Of a stretch of DNA of 64,000 bases, positions 1 through 8,910 are shown one piece after another (positions within the stretch are counted from its first letter, which is position 1; the number at the start of each line of letters is the position of its first letter). The DNA lies in NCBI RefSeq assembly GCF_900142625.1, contig NZ_FRBN01000004.1, positions 124,001-188,000 of the forward strand, given 5' to 3'. The notes below the pieces were generated by a model. It had not been told where the DNA came from, ran no database searches, and saw only the letters and a program-made list of their open reading frames with translations. The DNA is from Roseovarius marisflavi. GTDB taxonomy: Bacteria > Pseudomonadota > Alphaproteobacteria > Rhodobacterales > Rhodobacteraceae. The position numbers and the translations under genes were made by a program.

Positions 1-2
1 AC

Positions 3-263
3 CTCAAATCCAAGGGCGCGGCCAAGCTTGTGGTGCGCGCCGAAAAGCTGGTCTTGTCGAGATTGAGCGCCGCAAAGGGCGTGATTTCGGTCCCCGCCCG
101 CGTCGAAACCGTCGATTACCAGGGACAGGCCGTGCGCTATTTCGTGCGCGCGGGCGAGACCCAGTTACAGGCCATCAACATGATCGACGGGCGCCCCTTT
201 GCCGTGGGCGACAAGGTCAACCTCCACCTTCGCCCGCAGGATTGCGCGGCGCTTCCGGGATAA
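3..263 (+). CDS. ABC transporter ATP-binding protein, C-terminal fragment (polyamine/iron type, TOBE domain)
   Basis: The gene enters from the left edge of the window; only about 86 C-terminal codons are visible, ending in TAA at 261-263. The residues form a TOBE-type beta-barrel pattern (PARVETVDYQGQAVRYFVRA, then a block ending in HLRPQD), as found behind the nucleotide-binding domain of PotA/FbpC-like ATPases of spermidine/putrescine importers. The nucleotide-binding motifs lie outside the window, so substrate and subclass cannot be read directly. It ends 4 bp before the following aminotransferase start, which suggests one operon. A polyamine importer would fit the acetylpolyamine-amidohydrolase-like and aminotransferase genes downstream; that link is inference. 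Confidence 0.8.
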   Translation, partial: LKSKGAAKLVVRAEKLVLSRLSAAKGVISVPARVETVDYQGQAVRYFVRAGETQLQAINMIDGRPFAVGDKVNLHLRPQDCAALPG

Positions 264-267
264 GACC

Positions 268-1620
268 ATGAGTGCAAAACCAAGCCACCTTTTCTATCAG
301 GGCAGAGAGCGCAAACCGGTGCTGGATCAGGCGCGTGGCGTTTACATGTGGGATGTCGACGGCAAGCGCTATCTTGACGGCTCGTCTGGTGCGATGGTCT
401 GTAACATCGGCCATTCCAATGAAAATGTGCTAGAGGCGATGCGCCGCCAGATGGAGAAATCGACCTTTGGCTATCGGCTTCACTTTGAAACCGAGGCCTC
501 GGAAAAGCTGGCCTCGAAAACCGCCGCCCTGACGCCCGAGGGGTTGAACCGGGTGTTCTTTGTTTCGGGTGGGTCCGAGGCGGTGGAAAGCGCTATCAAG
601 CTGGCCCGGCAATATGCGCTTGCCGTGGGGCAGGGCAGCCGCTGGAAAGTGATTTCGCGCAGCCCGAGCTATCATGGTTGCACTCTGGGCGCGCTTGCGA
701 TCACCGGCTATGCGCCGCTGACCAAACCGTTCGAGCCGATGATGCAGATGATGCCGAAGGTGCCCGCGCCGCGCGCCTATCTTGATGGGCTTGACCCTGA
801 TGACATCGCGACCGGGCATCATTATGCCAATATGCTTGAGGCGCAAATTCTGGCCGAAGGGCCGGAGTCGGTGCTGGCCTTTATCGTCGAGCCGGTCGGC
901 GGCGCCTCGACCGGGGCGCTTGTACCGCCGCGCGGATATATGGAGCGCGTGCAGGAGATTTGCCGCCAATATGGCGTACTTTTCATCCTTGACGAGGTGA
1001 TGACCGGTGCCGGGCGCACCGGCAAATTTCTTGCCTCAGAGCATTGGAAGCTGGAACCCGATATCATGGTTATGTCGAAGGGTTTCGCCGCCGGATACAT
1101 GCCACTTGGAGGGATGGTCGCGCATGAACGTCTGGTCGAGCCGGTGCTTGACGCGGGCGGCTTTTTGCACGGATTCACCTATGCCGGCAATCCGCTGGCC
1201 TGTGCCGCCGGCCTTGCCGTGATCGACGAGATCGAGCGTCTGGGGCTTGTCAAGAATTCGGCCCTGATGGGGGACAAGCTTGTGACCCGTTTGCGCGGGC
1301 TGATGGATCGCCATGCGATCATCGGCGATGTGCGCGGCATGGGTCTTTTGACGGCGTTCGAATTCATGGCGGACCGCACCACCAAGGCACCCCTGCCGAA
1401 AGAGTTGCGCGCCTTTGACCGCTTTGTCCAGATCGCCTATGACAAGGGGCTTATCGTCTATTCGCGCCGCACCCGTGATGGTGTCGAGGGCGATCATATC
1501 CTTGTCTGCCCGCCGATGATCGTGAATGAAACGCATCTGGACGAGATCACCGAAATGCTGGATGCAGCACTTGCGCAATTCACCGCCGAAATCCGCCCCA
1601 GCCTAGACAAGATCGCGTAA
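268..1620 (+). CDS. Class III (omega) PLP-dependent aminotransferase
   Basis: 450 residues, the usual length for class III aminotransferases. An N-terminal block with DVDGKRYLDGSSGAMVCNIG, the SGGSEAVESAIKLAR phosphate-binding region, the ILDEVMTGAGRTG strand with the ring-stacking Asp, and the PLP lysine K271 in MSKGFAAGYMPLG are all visible. Such enzymes move an omega- or beta-amino group to pyruvate or 2-oxoglutarate. The ATG at 268 is preferred over a frame-open ATG at 199 because the latter overlaps the ABC gene and the homologous sequence begins at MSAKPSHLFYQG. It lies 4 bp behind the ABC ATPase and 9 bp ahead of the BKACE gene, so it probably feeds a keto acid from an imported amine into the same pathway. 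The exact substrate cannot be read. Confidence 0.9.
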   Translation: MSAKPSHLFYQGRERKPVLDQARGVYMWDVDGKRYLDGSSGAMVCNIGHSNENVLEAMRRQMEKSTFGYRLHFETEASEKLASKTAALTPEGLNRVFFVSGGSEAVESAIKLARQYALAVGQGSRWKVISRSPSYHGCTLGALAITGYAPLTKPFEPMMQMMPKVPAPRAYLDGLDPDDIATGHHYANMLEAQILAEGPESVLAFIVEPVGGASTGALVPPRGYMERVQEICRQYGVLFILDEVMTGAGRTGKFLASEHWKLEPDIMVMSKGFAAGYMPLGGMVAHERLVEPVLDAGGFLHGFTYAGNPLACAAGLAVIDEIERLGLVKNSALMGDKLVTRLRGLMDRHAIIGDVRGMGLLTAFEFMADRTTKAPLPKELRAFDRFVQIAYDKGLIVYSRRTRDGVEGDHILVCPPMIVNETHLDEITEMLDAALAQFTAEIRPSLDKIA

Positions 1621-1629
1621 GGGGCGGGG

Positions 1630-2556
1630 ATGCGCGAGATCATCATCACCTGCGCCCTGACCGGCTCGATCCACACGCCAAGCATGTCGCCGCACCTGCC
1701 TATCACGGCGGATGAGATCACGGCAGCCGGTCTTGGCGCGGCCGAGGCGGGGGCGGCGATCCTGCACCTGCATGCGCGCGATCCCGAGACCGGCAAACCC
1801 TCTGCCGAGCCGGAGCATTTCATGGGCTTCCTGCCCCGCCTGAAACAGGCGAGTGCTGCGGTGCTCAACATCTCGACCGGCGGCAGCGCGGTGATGAGCC
1901 TTGATCAGCGACTCGCCGCGTCGAAACAGGCCGCGCCTGAAATGGCCTCGCTCAACATGGGGACGATGAATTTTGCGCTCTACCCGATGGCCGAGCGGAT
2001 TTCAGAGTGGAAACACGACTGGGAAAAGCCGTTTCTTGAGGGTTCTGATGACCTTGTTTTCAAAAATACCCCGCGCGATATCGCCCGTATACTGACCGAG
2101 CTTGGCCGGGATCGTGGCGCGCGGTTTGAATTCGAATGCTATGACCTGAGCCACCTTTACATGCTGCGCCATTTTGCCGATCGCGGGCTGATCAAGGCGC
2201 CGTTTTTCATTCAGTTCGTGTTTGGTGTCTTGGGCGGCATGGGGCCGGACCCCGAGAACCTGACGCATATGGTGCGGATCGCGGACAAGCTTTTTGGCGA
2301 GGATTACATGTTCTCGGTTCTGGCGGCGGGGCGGCACCAAATGCCGCTTATTACCATGTCGGCGGCCATGGGCGGGCATGTACGTGTCGGGCTTGAGGAT
2401 AGCCTGACCATCGCGCGCGGCACTCTGGCGCAAAGCAACGCCGAACAGGTCGCCAAGATCCGTGGCATTGTCGAGGCTTTGGGCCGCACCGTCGCCACCC
2501 CCGATCAGGCGCGCGCGATTCTGGGCCTCAAGGGCGCGGACAAGACGGCGATCTGA
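1630..2556 (+). CDS. BKACE family 3-keto acid cleavage enzyme (DUF849)
   Basis: 308 residues, normal for the BKACE (beta-keto acid cleavage enzyme, formerly DUF849) family. These Zn-dependent TIM-barrel enzymes condense a beta-keto acid with acetyl-CoA to give acetoacetate plus a new CoA thioester. The diagnostic N-terminus (IIITCALTGSIHTPSMSP) and the metal-binding stretch AAILHLHARDP with H46 and H48 are present. It sits between an aminotransferase and a GNAT gene in a tight operon (9 bp before, 3 bp after). An aminotransferase making a keto acid followed by a BKACE cleaving it is a sensible order, as in lysine fermentation where Kce acts on 3-keto-5-aminohexanoate. BKACE specificity varies widely, so the substrate is left open. 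Confidence 0.92.
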   Translation: MREIIITCALTGSIHTPSMSPHLPITADEITAAGLGAAEAGAAILHLHARDPETGKPSAEPEHFMGFLPRLKQASAAVLNISTGGSAVMSLDQRLAASKQAAPEMASLNMGTMNFALYPMAERISEWKHDWEKPFLEGSDDLVFKNTPRDIARILTELGRDRGARFEFECYDLSHLYMLRHFADRGLIKAPFFIQFVFGVLGGMGPDPENLTHMVRIADKLFGEDYMFSVLAAGRHQMPLITMSAAMGGHVRVGLEDSLTIARGTLAQSNAEQVAKIRGIVEALGRTVATPDQARAILGLKGADKTAI

Positions 2557-2559
2557 GCG

Positions 2560-3048
2560 ATGGGTGCGCTTGAATATCGTCCGGTGCAAAATGCCGATGA
2601 CCTTGACCATTTGGATCATGCCCTGCGCGCGCTTAGCGTCGAGTTGGGCGATGCGCATCTGGCCGACAAAGGCGTGTTGCGCGCGGGGCTGTTCGGGCCA
2701 GTGCCCGCCGCCTATGGCCTCCTGGCCCTGCACGATGGCGCGTTGATCGGCGCGGCGCTGTTCAGCCCGGTGTTTTCCACCGCCCGCGGGACGGCGGGTG
2801 TTTATGTCTCTGACCTCTGGATCGCAGAGGCGGCGCGCGGTCAAAAGCTTGGGCAGGGTATGCTGGCAGAGGTCGGCAAACGCGCCGACCTTCTTTGGGG
2901 GGGCAAGTGGATGACATTGGCGGTCTATGCCCATAGCATCGCCTCGCGCCGGTTCTACACGCGCCTCGGGTTCGAGCCGCAAAGCAATGCCACGACGATG
3001 CGCCTGTCACAGGATGCGATGCAACGACTGATAAGGAACGCGCAATGA
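2560..3048 (+). CDS. GNAT family N-acetyltransferase
   Basis: 162 residues with a GNAT fold pattern: a strand AGVYVSDLWIAEAARGQKLG containing the acetyl-CoA pyrophosphate-binding loop (positions about 86-105), followed by a helix and the late motif SIASRRFYTRLGFEP typical of the C-terminal beta-bulge. It would transfer acetyl from acetyl-CoA to an amine. The gene overlaps the next start by 4 bp (ATGA at 3045-3048), so translation is probably coupled to the deacetylase that follows. An acetyltransferase next to an acetylpolyamine-amidohydrolase-like enzyme suggests acetylation and deacetylation of an amine intermediate, but regulation of one of the enzymes by acetylation is also possible. Confidence 0.85.
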   Translation: MGALEYRPVQNADDLDHLDHALRALSVELGDAHLADKGVLRAGLFGPVPAAYGLLALHDGALIGAALFSPVFSTARGTAGVYVSDLWIAEAARGQKLGQGMLAEVGKRADLLWGGKWMTLAVYAHSIASRRFYTRLGFEPQSNATTMRLSQDAMQRLIRNAQ

Positions 3049-4067
3049 AGGCCATTTTTGACGACCGCCAGTGGTACCATGATCCGAAACATTTCATGGC
3101 CAATGGCAAGGTCCTGCCCAGCCCCGAACAACCAGAGCGGATCGCCCGCCTGCGCCACGGTGCCGAGGCGGCGGGCTGTGATTTCATCGCGCCGAAGGAT
3201 GCCGGGCTTGGCCCGATCGCGGCGCTGCATTCGCCGGAATATGTGACGTTTCTCAGGAATATCTACACCCGCTGGCAGCGGATCAAGGGCGCCGGAGAAG
3301 AGGTGATCCCGAATATTCATCCCGCCAACCGATCCGACAATTATCCCAGGTCCGCCGTCGGGCAGGCGGGGTTTCATCAGGCCGATACCGCCTGTCCGAT
3401 TGGCAAGGGCACGTGGGAAGCGGCCTATTGGTCGGCGCAATCCGCCGTGACCGGGGCCGATCTTCTGGCGGATGGCGCGCGTGCGGGCTATGCGCTATGC
3501 CGCCCGCCGGGGCATCATGCTTACGGTGATCTGGCGGGGGGGTTCTGCTTTCTCAACAATGCCGGGATCGCCGCAGAGCGGCTGCGCGCCAGCGGCCTGC
3601 GCGCCGCAATTCTGGATGTCGATGTGCATCACGGCAACGGCACGCAGGGCATTTTCTATGACCGCGACGATGTGCTGACCGTGTCGATCCATGCCGATCC
3701 GGCGCGGTTTTATCCCTTCTTCTGGGGGCATACCACCGAGCGCGGCGCGGGACGCGGGCTTGGCTACAACCTCAACCTGCCGCTGGCGCGCGGGACGGGG
3801 GATGACGCCTATCTCAGGGTGCTGGATACGGCGCTTGAGCGGGTTGCGGCCTTTGGCGCCGATGTGGTTGTGGTGGCGCTTGGGCTTGATGCCTATGAGG
3901 GCGATCCGTTTAAAGGCCTGGCGATCACGACGCCGGGGTTTGGCCGGATCGGGGCGGCGATTGCAGGCCTCGGCCTGCCGACGCTTTTCGTGCAGGAAGG
4001 CGGTTATATTTGCGAGGAGCTGGGCGAGAACCTGACCGCCACCTTGACAGGGTTTGAAGGCGCATGA
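3045..4067 (+). CDS. Histone-deacetylase-superfamily amidohydrolase (acetylpolyamine amidohydrolase-like)
   Basis: 340 residues, the size of bacterial class II HDAC/acetylpolyamine amidohydrolases. The catalytic region is intact: RPPGHHAYGDLAGGFCFLNN with the His pair H157/H158, then ILDVDVHHGNGTQGIFYD providing Zn-binding Asp and His, and the late Asp in LGLDAYEGDP. The N-terminal block with PSPEQPERIARLRH is also typical. Expected activity is hydrolysis of an N-acetyl amide, such as an acetylated polyamine. It overlaps the GNAT gene by 4 bp and the FAD oxidoreductase by 4 bp, placing it inside one translationally coupled operon. Substrate assignment to polyamines is by family and context only. 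Confidence 0.9.
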   Translation: MKAIFDDRQWYHDPKHFMANGKVLPSPEQPERIARLRHGAEAAGCDFIAPKDAGLGPIAALHSPEYVTFLRNIYTRWQRIKGAGEEVIPNIHPANRSDNYPRSAVGQAGFHQADTACPIGKGTWEAAYWSAQSAVTGADLLADGARAGYALCRPPGHHAYGDLAGGFCFLNNAGIAAERLRASGLRAAILDVDVHHGNGTQGIFYDRDDVLTVSIHADPARFYPFFWGHTTERGAGRGLGYNLNLPLARGTGDDAYLRVLDTALERVAAFGADVVVVALGLDAYEGDPFKGLAITTPGFGRIGAAIAGLGLPTLFVQEGGYICEELGENLTATLTGFEGA

Positions 4068-5167
4068 GCCACGCTGATGTCATCGTGATCGGCGGCGGGA
4101 TCGCCGGGGTAAGTGCCGCCGCAGAGCTCGCGCGCGGTGGGGCGAAGGTTATCCTGCTAGAGGGCGAGCCACAGCTTGGCTATCACTCGACCGGGCGCTC
4201 GGCGGCGATCTTTATTCGCAACTATGGCAATGCCACCCTGCGTGCGCTCAACGCGGCCGCAGAGCCGGTCTTTGAAAATCCCGGCGATATTTGCGATGGC
4301 CCTCTGCTTAGCCCGCGCGGCGAGTTGCTGATCGCCAGCGAAGATGAAATGCCGGTGCTTGAGGCCTATCTTGACGGCTCCACCGGGATCGAGCGGCTGA
4401 GCGGGGCGCAAGCCGCCGAGATCGTGCCGATCCTGCGCCCCGACCGTATTGCCGGGGCGATGATCGAACATGGCGCGCAAGGTATCGACGTGGACCGGAT
4501 GTTGCAGGGCTATGCCCGGTATCTGCGCAGCAATGGCGGCCAGATCGTGACCGGCGCGCCGGTGGGCGAGATCCGCCATGACGGGGGGCTTTGGCAGGTT
4601 GAAACACCGCAAGGCACATTCACCGCGCCTGTCATCGTCAATGCCGCCGGGGCCTGGGCCGATGAGGTGGCAGGGCGCGCGGGCGTGGCGCAGGTGGCGC
4701 TGCAACCGCTGCGCCGCTCGGCCGCGATCATCCCTGCACCCGAGGGGTATGATTGCGCGGATTGGCCTGTGTTCGGCTCTATTGCCGAGACCTGGTATGC
4801 CAAGCCCGAGGCCGGCAAGCTTATGGTGTCACCCGCCGATGAAGACCCGGTTGATCCGCATGATGCCTGGGCCGACGATATGGTTCTGGCCGAAGGGTTG
4901 CACCGGTTTGAACAGGCGGTGACGGTGCCGGTGACGCGGGTCGAGCATAGCTGGGCCGGGTTGCGCAGCTTTGTCAGTGATCGCACGCCGGTGGCGGGTT
5001 TTGCCCCCGATGTGCGCGGGTTTTTCTGGCTGGCGGGGCAGGGGGGTTACGGGGTGCAGACCGCACCCGCCTTGTCGCGCCTGACAGCGGCGCTTGTGCT
5101 CGGGGAAAAGCCCGAGCTTGGGCCAGAGGTGATCGCGGCGCTTTCGCCAGAGCGGTTATTGGCGTGA
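4064..5167 (+). CDS. FAD-dependent oxidoreductase of the DAO/glycine oxidase family
   Basis: 367 residues. An N-terminal Rossmann dinucleotide motif (VIVIGGGIAGVSAAAELARG, about residues 6-25) is followed by LEGEPQLGYHSTGRSAAIF, typical of DadA/glycine-oxidase-like flavoenzymes, and a C-terminal FAD segment (LAGQGGYGVQTAPALSRL). Such proteins oxidise D-amino acids, N-methylated glycines or secondary amines. There are no membrane segments or signal peptide, so it is cytoplasmic. It is the last gene of the first operon and overlaps the deacetylase by 4 bp. It ends 7 bp before the stop of the convergent GntR regulator. Confidence 0.88.
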   Translation: MSHADVIVIGGGIAGVSAAAELARGGAKVILLEGEPQLGYHSTGRSAAIFIRNYGNATLRALNAAAEPVFENPGDICDGPLLSPRGELLIASEDEMPVLEAYLDGSTGIERLSGAQAAEIVPILRPDRIAGAMIEHGAQGIDVDRMLQGYARYLRSNGGQIVTGAPVGEIRHDGGLWQVETPQGTFTAPVIVNAAGAWADEVAGRAGVAQVALQPLRRSAAIIPAPEGYDCADWPVFGSIAETWYAKPEAGKLMVSPADEDPVDPHDAWADDMVLAEGLHRFEQAVTVPVTRVEHSWAGLRSFVSDRTPVAGFAPDVRGFFWLAGQGGYGVQTAPALSRLTAALVLGEKPELGPEVIAALSPERLLA

Positions 5168-5174
5168 TACCGCC

Positions 5175-5864
5175 CTAGCCTTTGGCCGAAATCGAGGCGT
5201 GCTTTCGCAACAGATGCTCTTTCATAAGCCGCGCCGTGGTTGCCCCGTCGCGGGCACAAAGCGCCTCGGCAATCGCCTCGTGTTCCTCGACCGCTGCGCG
5301 CCAGCGGTCTGCTGTAAGGTTCGCCTGATAGCGCGCGCGCTGAACGCGGTAGGCCAAAAGCTCGTGCGAGCGCAGCAGGGTTTCGTTATCCGCCGCCTGC
5401 AATATCGCCTTGTGAATGCCCTGATTGATGCGGAAATAGGTTGGCCTGTCGGTTTCTTCATAAGAGCGGCGCAGCTTTTGCGTCATGGTTTCGATCTCTT
5501 TGAGAGCGCCATCGCTGGCCGCCACCGTCGCAAGCTCGCCGGCCAGCCCCTCAAGAGCGGCCAGAACGCGAAACACCTCGGCCAGTTCGCTCTCGCTTTG
5601 GCGGGTGATGACCGCACCGCGGTGCGGGATCAGATCAAGCAACCCCTCCGCCGCAAGCACCTTGAGCGCCTCGCGCAGGGGCGTGCGTGACACGCCGAAC
5701 TGTTCGGTCAAAAGCTTTTCGTTGATCTTTCCACCGGGCTCCAGCTGCCCTTCAAGGATCATCTGGCGCAGGCGATTGGTGATCTCGACGGCAAGGGCGG
5801 TGCGCCCGATCGGCTCTGGTTTGAGCTCGGACATGGCGGCGGCGTTTTCGGGGTCGTTATACAT
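5175..5864 (-). CDS. GntR family transcriptional regulator (FadR/FCD subfamily)
   Basis: 229 residues. The N-terminal winged helix-turn-helix is recognisable (ITNRLRQMILEGQLEPGGKI followed by LTEQFGVSRTPLREALKVLA), and the remainder is an all-helical FCD effector domain that normally binds a carboxylic acid with a metal. The ATG at 5864 was chosen because it overlaps the upstream dehydrogenase stop (5857) by 8 bp and is followed by a plausible FadR-type N-terminus; a second ATG at 5834 is possible. It is the distal gene of a leftward unit whose promoter region holds the 17-bp palindrome at 8835-8851, its likely operator. The effector is probably a substrate of the adjacent dehydrogenase or TRAP operon. 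Confidence 0.92.
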   Translation of the reverse strand: MYNDPENAAAMSELKPEPIGRTALAVEITNRLRQMILEGQLEPGGKINEKLLTEQFGVSRTPLREALKVLAAEGLLDLIPHRGAVITRQSESELAEVFRVLAALEGLAGELATVAASDGALKEIETMTQKLRRSYEETDRPTYFRINQGIHKAILQAADNETLLRSHELLAYRVQRARYQANLTADRWRAAVEEHEAIAEALCARDGATTARLMKEHLLRKHASISAKG

Positions 5865-8787
5865 GCTCTTGGCCCTTTCCTGCTGTCTCTGCCGAGGCTC
5901 TGTCGAAAACTTCCGCGATATGCAAGGCCCGCCGCCCGGTGCCATCGGCGATCTGGTGGCGGCAAGAGGTGCCATTGGCGATCACAAGATCATCCGGCGC
6001 GGCGGCGCGCACGGCGGGCAAAAGCGACAGCTCGCCCATGCGGATCGACACGTCGTAGGTTTCCGCGCCATAGCCAAAGGCGCCGGCCATGCCGCAGCAA
6101 CTGCTTTCGATATTCTGTGCGGCAAGCCCCGGCACAAGGTCAAGCGCGGCCCCCATATCGCCCATGACCCCGGCGGCTTTTTGGTGGCAATGGCCATGCA
6201 CATGCGCGCCCTTGCCGGTGTCGTGCATCTTGAGGTCAAAGCGCCCCGCTTTGGCCTCGCGCGCGGCGAACTCCTCGAAGAGAAAGGCGTTTTGGGCAAG
6301 CGCGCGGGCGTCTTCGCCGGGCAGAAGGGTCAGGAATTCGTCGCGCAGCGTCAAAAGGCAAGAGGGCTCCAGCCCGACAATCGGCGTGCCCGCGCGCGCA
6401 TGCGGCATCAGGGCGTCAAGCGTGCGCCGCGCCTCGGCGCGTGCCTTGTCGATCATGCCCGCCGCCAGATAGGTGCGCCCACAACACAGCGGGCGACCGG
6501 AGGCAGTGGCGGGGATCACCTCGTATCCCGCACGGGTCAGAACCCGCAGCGCGGCGCGCGGAATTTCGGGTTCCATCCAGCGGTTGAACGTATCGGTGAA
6601 CAGGATCACCTTGCCCGCTGTGCCACCCGCCTTGGCCTGTTTCACCTCGCTGTCGCGAAAGAAATCACCGCGAAACAACGGCAGGCTGCGCGCCGCCGCC
6701 AGCCCGAGAAGTTTTTCTCCCAGGCGCGCCAGAAACGGCACCCGGTTGCGCAGTGCGATCACCCCACGCAGCGCCACCGCAAGGCGGGCATAGCGGGGCA
6801 TTTCCGCGATCAGCCGCTCGCGCGTGCCATAGCCCAGTTTCTGACCGCGCTGATAAAGAACCTCGGTTTTCATCTTGGCCATATCCACCCCGGTGGGGCA
6901 TTCGCGCTTGCAGGCCTTGCAGCCGACGCAAAGCTTTAGCGTCTCGGCCATATCTTGCGAAAACAGCGCGTCTTTGCCCAAGCGCCCAGACAAAGCAAGG
7001 CGCAGGGTGTTGGCGCGCCCGCGGGTCACGTCACGCTCGTCGCGGGTCACGCGATAGCTCGGGCACATCGCGCCCCCGGTCAGCTTGCGACAGGCGCCGT
7101 TGTTGTTGCACATCTCGACCGCGCCCTGAAATCCAGCCCCCGCGCCGGTCCAGCCGGACCAGTCATGCCCGGTCTTGAGGTCGTCAAACGCATAACCCGG
7201 CGGATAGCGCATCAGGCTCCGGTCATCCATTTTCGGCGCATGCACGATCTTGCCGGGGTTAAGGCGCGCACCGGGATCAAACGCCGATTTCACCTCTTCA
7301 AAGGCGCTCAGGATGCGTTGGCCGAACATCGCCCCGTGAAATTCGGATCGCACGATGCCATCGCCATGCTCGCCGGAATGCGAGCCTTTGTACTCGCGCA
7401 CCATCTCAAACGCGGCTTCGGCGATTTCACGCATGGCGCGGACGTCTTTTTTAAGCTTGAGGTTGAGGATCGGGCGCACATGAAGGCAGCCCTCAGAGGC
7501 ATGCGCATACCATGTGCCGGTGGTGTCATGGCGATGAAACACCTCGGTCAGCCGGTCGGTGTAATCGGCCAGATGATCCAGCGGCACGGCGCAATCCTCG
7601 ACGAATGACACCGGCTTGCCCGCCTCTTTCATCGACATCATGATATTGAGACCGGCCTTGCGCAGCTCGCCGATATCGGCGGCAAGACCCATATCCCAGA
7701 CCTCGACGACGCCACCTTCGTGATCGCCGCCCTTGCCGAACCCAAAGCCGAGATCGGCCATGGTATCGGCAAGATGGCGCATGTTTTCCTGGTTCTCATC
7801 GGGGCTATCGGCGAATTCGACAAAGAGCATCGCGGCGGGGGTGCCACGCACGAAGCCCTCAAGCGTTTTGGCATAGATCGGGATGGATCGGGCAAGGTCG
7901 ATCATCGTCGAATCGACCAGTTCCACGGATGTCGGCCCAAGCGCCACAAGCGGTTTTGCTGCCTCCATCGCGGCGCGGAAGGTCGGGAAATGGCACACCC
8001 CCATGACGCGGGTTTTCGAGGGTAGGGGCGACAGCTTGATCTCGATCGCGGTTGAAATCGCCAGAGTGCCCTCGGAGCCAATCAGAAGATGCGCAAGGTT
8101 GATAGGTGCCGCGCCGGGCACAAGTGCGTCGATGTTATAGCCGCCAACACGACGCTGAACCTTCGGGAAACGCGCGGCGATTTCATCCGCCTCGCGCGCG
8201 CCGAGGTCAAGCATCTGCCGCAACAAAGGTTCGGGTACGCGATTGCCAGATCCGGGGCCGAAATCAAACGCGGTGCCATCTGCCAAAAGCCCTTCGATCC
8301 GGTCGACATTATCGCGCGTCGTGCCATAGCGAAGCGACCGCGAGCCGCAGGAGTTATTGCCGACCATGCCGCCAATCGTGGCGCGCGAGGCGGTCGAGAC
8401 ATCGACCGGAAACCAAAGCCCATGCGGCTTGAGCGCGCGATTGAGGTCATCAAGCACGATCCCCGGTTCGACCACCGCGCGCCGACCCGGCACATCAAGT
8501 TCGATGATCCGGTTGAGGTATTTCGAGCAATCCACGATCAGCCCGGAATTCACCGTTTGCCCGCATTGCGAGGTGCCACCGCCCCGCATGGTGAGCGGGA
8601 TATCGGCCTCGCGCGCGGCCTCAAGCGCGGCGGCGACATCGCCTGCACTCCTGGCGATGACCACCCCGGCGGGCATGATCTGATAGATCGAGGCATCGGT
8701 GGCATAGCGCCCCGCCGAGAAGGCATCAAAGCGGGTTTCGCCCTCGATGTCGCGCGCCAGCCGTGAGCGTATAGTTTCATCCAGCAT
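5857..8787 (-). CDS. FAD-binding and (Fe-S)-binding 2-hydroxyacid dehydrogenase (GlcD-GlpC fusion type)
   Basis: 976 residues. The N-terminal half is an FAD_binding_4/FAD-oxidase module (MPAGVVIARSAGDVAAALEA, then TMRGGGTSQCGQTVNSGLIV and VGNNSCGSRSLRYGTTRDN). The C-terminal half carries a ferredoxin-type cluster motif (LCVGCKACKRECPTGVDMAK) and two CCG-type domains (PLCCGRTYLAAG; SSCCGMAGAFGYG). This is the fused architecture of membrane-associated D-lactate or D-2-hydroxyglutarate dehydrogenases that pass electrons to quinone. It overlaps the GntR gene and is divergent from an aminotransferase/TRAP operon, suggesting oxidation of an imported 2-hydroxy acid. The substrate is unresolved. Confidence 0.92.
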   Translation of the reverse strand: MLDETIRSRLARDIEGETRFDAFSAGRYATDASIYQIMPAGVVIARSAGDVAAALEAAREADIPLTMRGGGTSQCGQTVNSGLIVDCSKYLNRIIELDVPGRRAVVEPGIVLDDLNRALKPHGLWFPVDVSTASRATIGGMVGNNSCGSRSLRYGTTRDNVDRIEGLLADGTAFDFGPGSGNRVPEPLLRQMLDLGAREADEIAARFPKVQRRVGGYNIDALVPGAAPINLAHLLIGSEGTLAISTAIEIKLSPLPSKTRVMGVCHFPTFRAAMEAAKPLVALGPTSVELVDSTMIDLARSIPIYAKTLEGFVRGTPAAMLFVEFADSPDENQENMRHLADTMADLGFGFGKGGDHEGGVVEVWDMGLAADIGELRKAGLNIMMSMKEAGKPVSFVEDCAVPLDHLADYTDRLTEVFHRHDTTGTWYAHASEGCLHVRPILNLKLKKDVRAMREIAEAAFEMVREYKGSHSGEHGDGIVRSEFHGAMFGQRILSAFEEVKSAFDPGARLNPGKIVHAPKMDDRSLMRYPPGYAFDDLKTGHDWSGWTGAGAGFQGAVEMCNNNGACRKLTGGAMCPSYRVTRDERDVTRGRANTLRLALSGRLGKDALFSQDMAETLKLCVGCKACKRECPTGVDMAKMKTEVLYQRGQKLGYGTRERLIAEMPRYARLAVALRGVIALRNRVPFLARLGEKLLGLAAARSLPLFRGDFFRDSEVKQAKAGGTAGKVILFTDTFNRWMEPEIPRAALRVLTRAGYEVIPATASGRPLCCGRTYLAAGMIDKARAEARRTLDALMPHARAGTPIVGLEPSCLLTLRDEFLTLLPGEDARALAQNAFLFEEFAAREAKAGRFDLKMHDTGKGAHVHGHCHQKAAGVMGDMGAALDLVPGLAAQNIESSCCGMAGAFGYGAETYDVSIRMGELSLLPAVRAAAPDDLVIANGTSCRHQIADGTGRRALHIAEVFDRASAETAGKGQEHV

Positions 8788-8823
8788 GCGGCCCGATCCT
8801 TCAAAAAAACTTTGCGATATTTC

Positions 8824-8851
8824 TTGACAGAATATTGAATTCAGAATTCAA
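8824..8851 (+). promoter_or_regulatory. Divergent promoter region with near-perfect palindrome, likely GntR operator
   Basis: The 123-bp gap between the leftward dehydrogenase and the rightward aminotransferase holds a consensus -35 hexamer TTGACA at 8824-8829. Directly behind it is TTGAATTCAGAATTCAA at 8835-8851, two 8-bp arms around one central base. The palindrome occupies the spacer and -10 area of the rightward promoter, an ideal position for repression. A further half site (ATTCAA, 8850-8855 region) follows. The regulator encoded at the end of the leftward unit is of the FadR/FCD class, which binds short palindromes of this kind. Operator function is inferred. Confidence 0.6.
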
Positions 8852-8910
8852 TTCAACAAAATTCCCTCGTGTTTCGACGCGGGGTCTATCGTATCGGGGA
8901 GAGGACAACC

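Noticed and set aside
5485-6939. Plus-strand open frame of 484 codons opposite the GntR gene and dehydrogenase
   Set aside because: Covers two real minus-strand genes with clear motifs; its own translation shows no domain.
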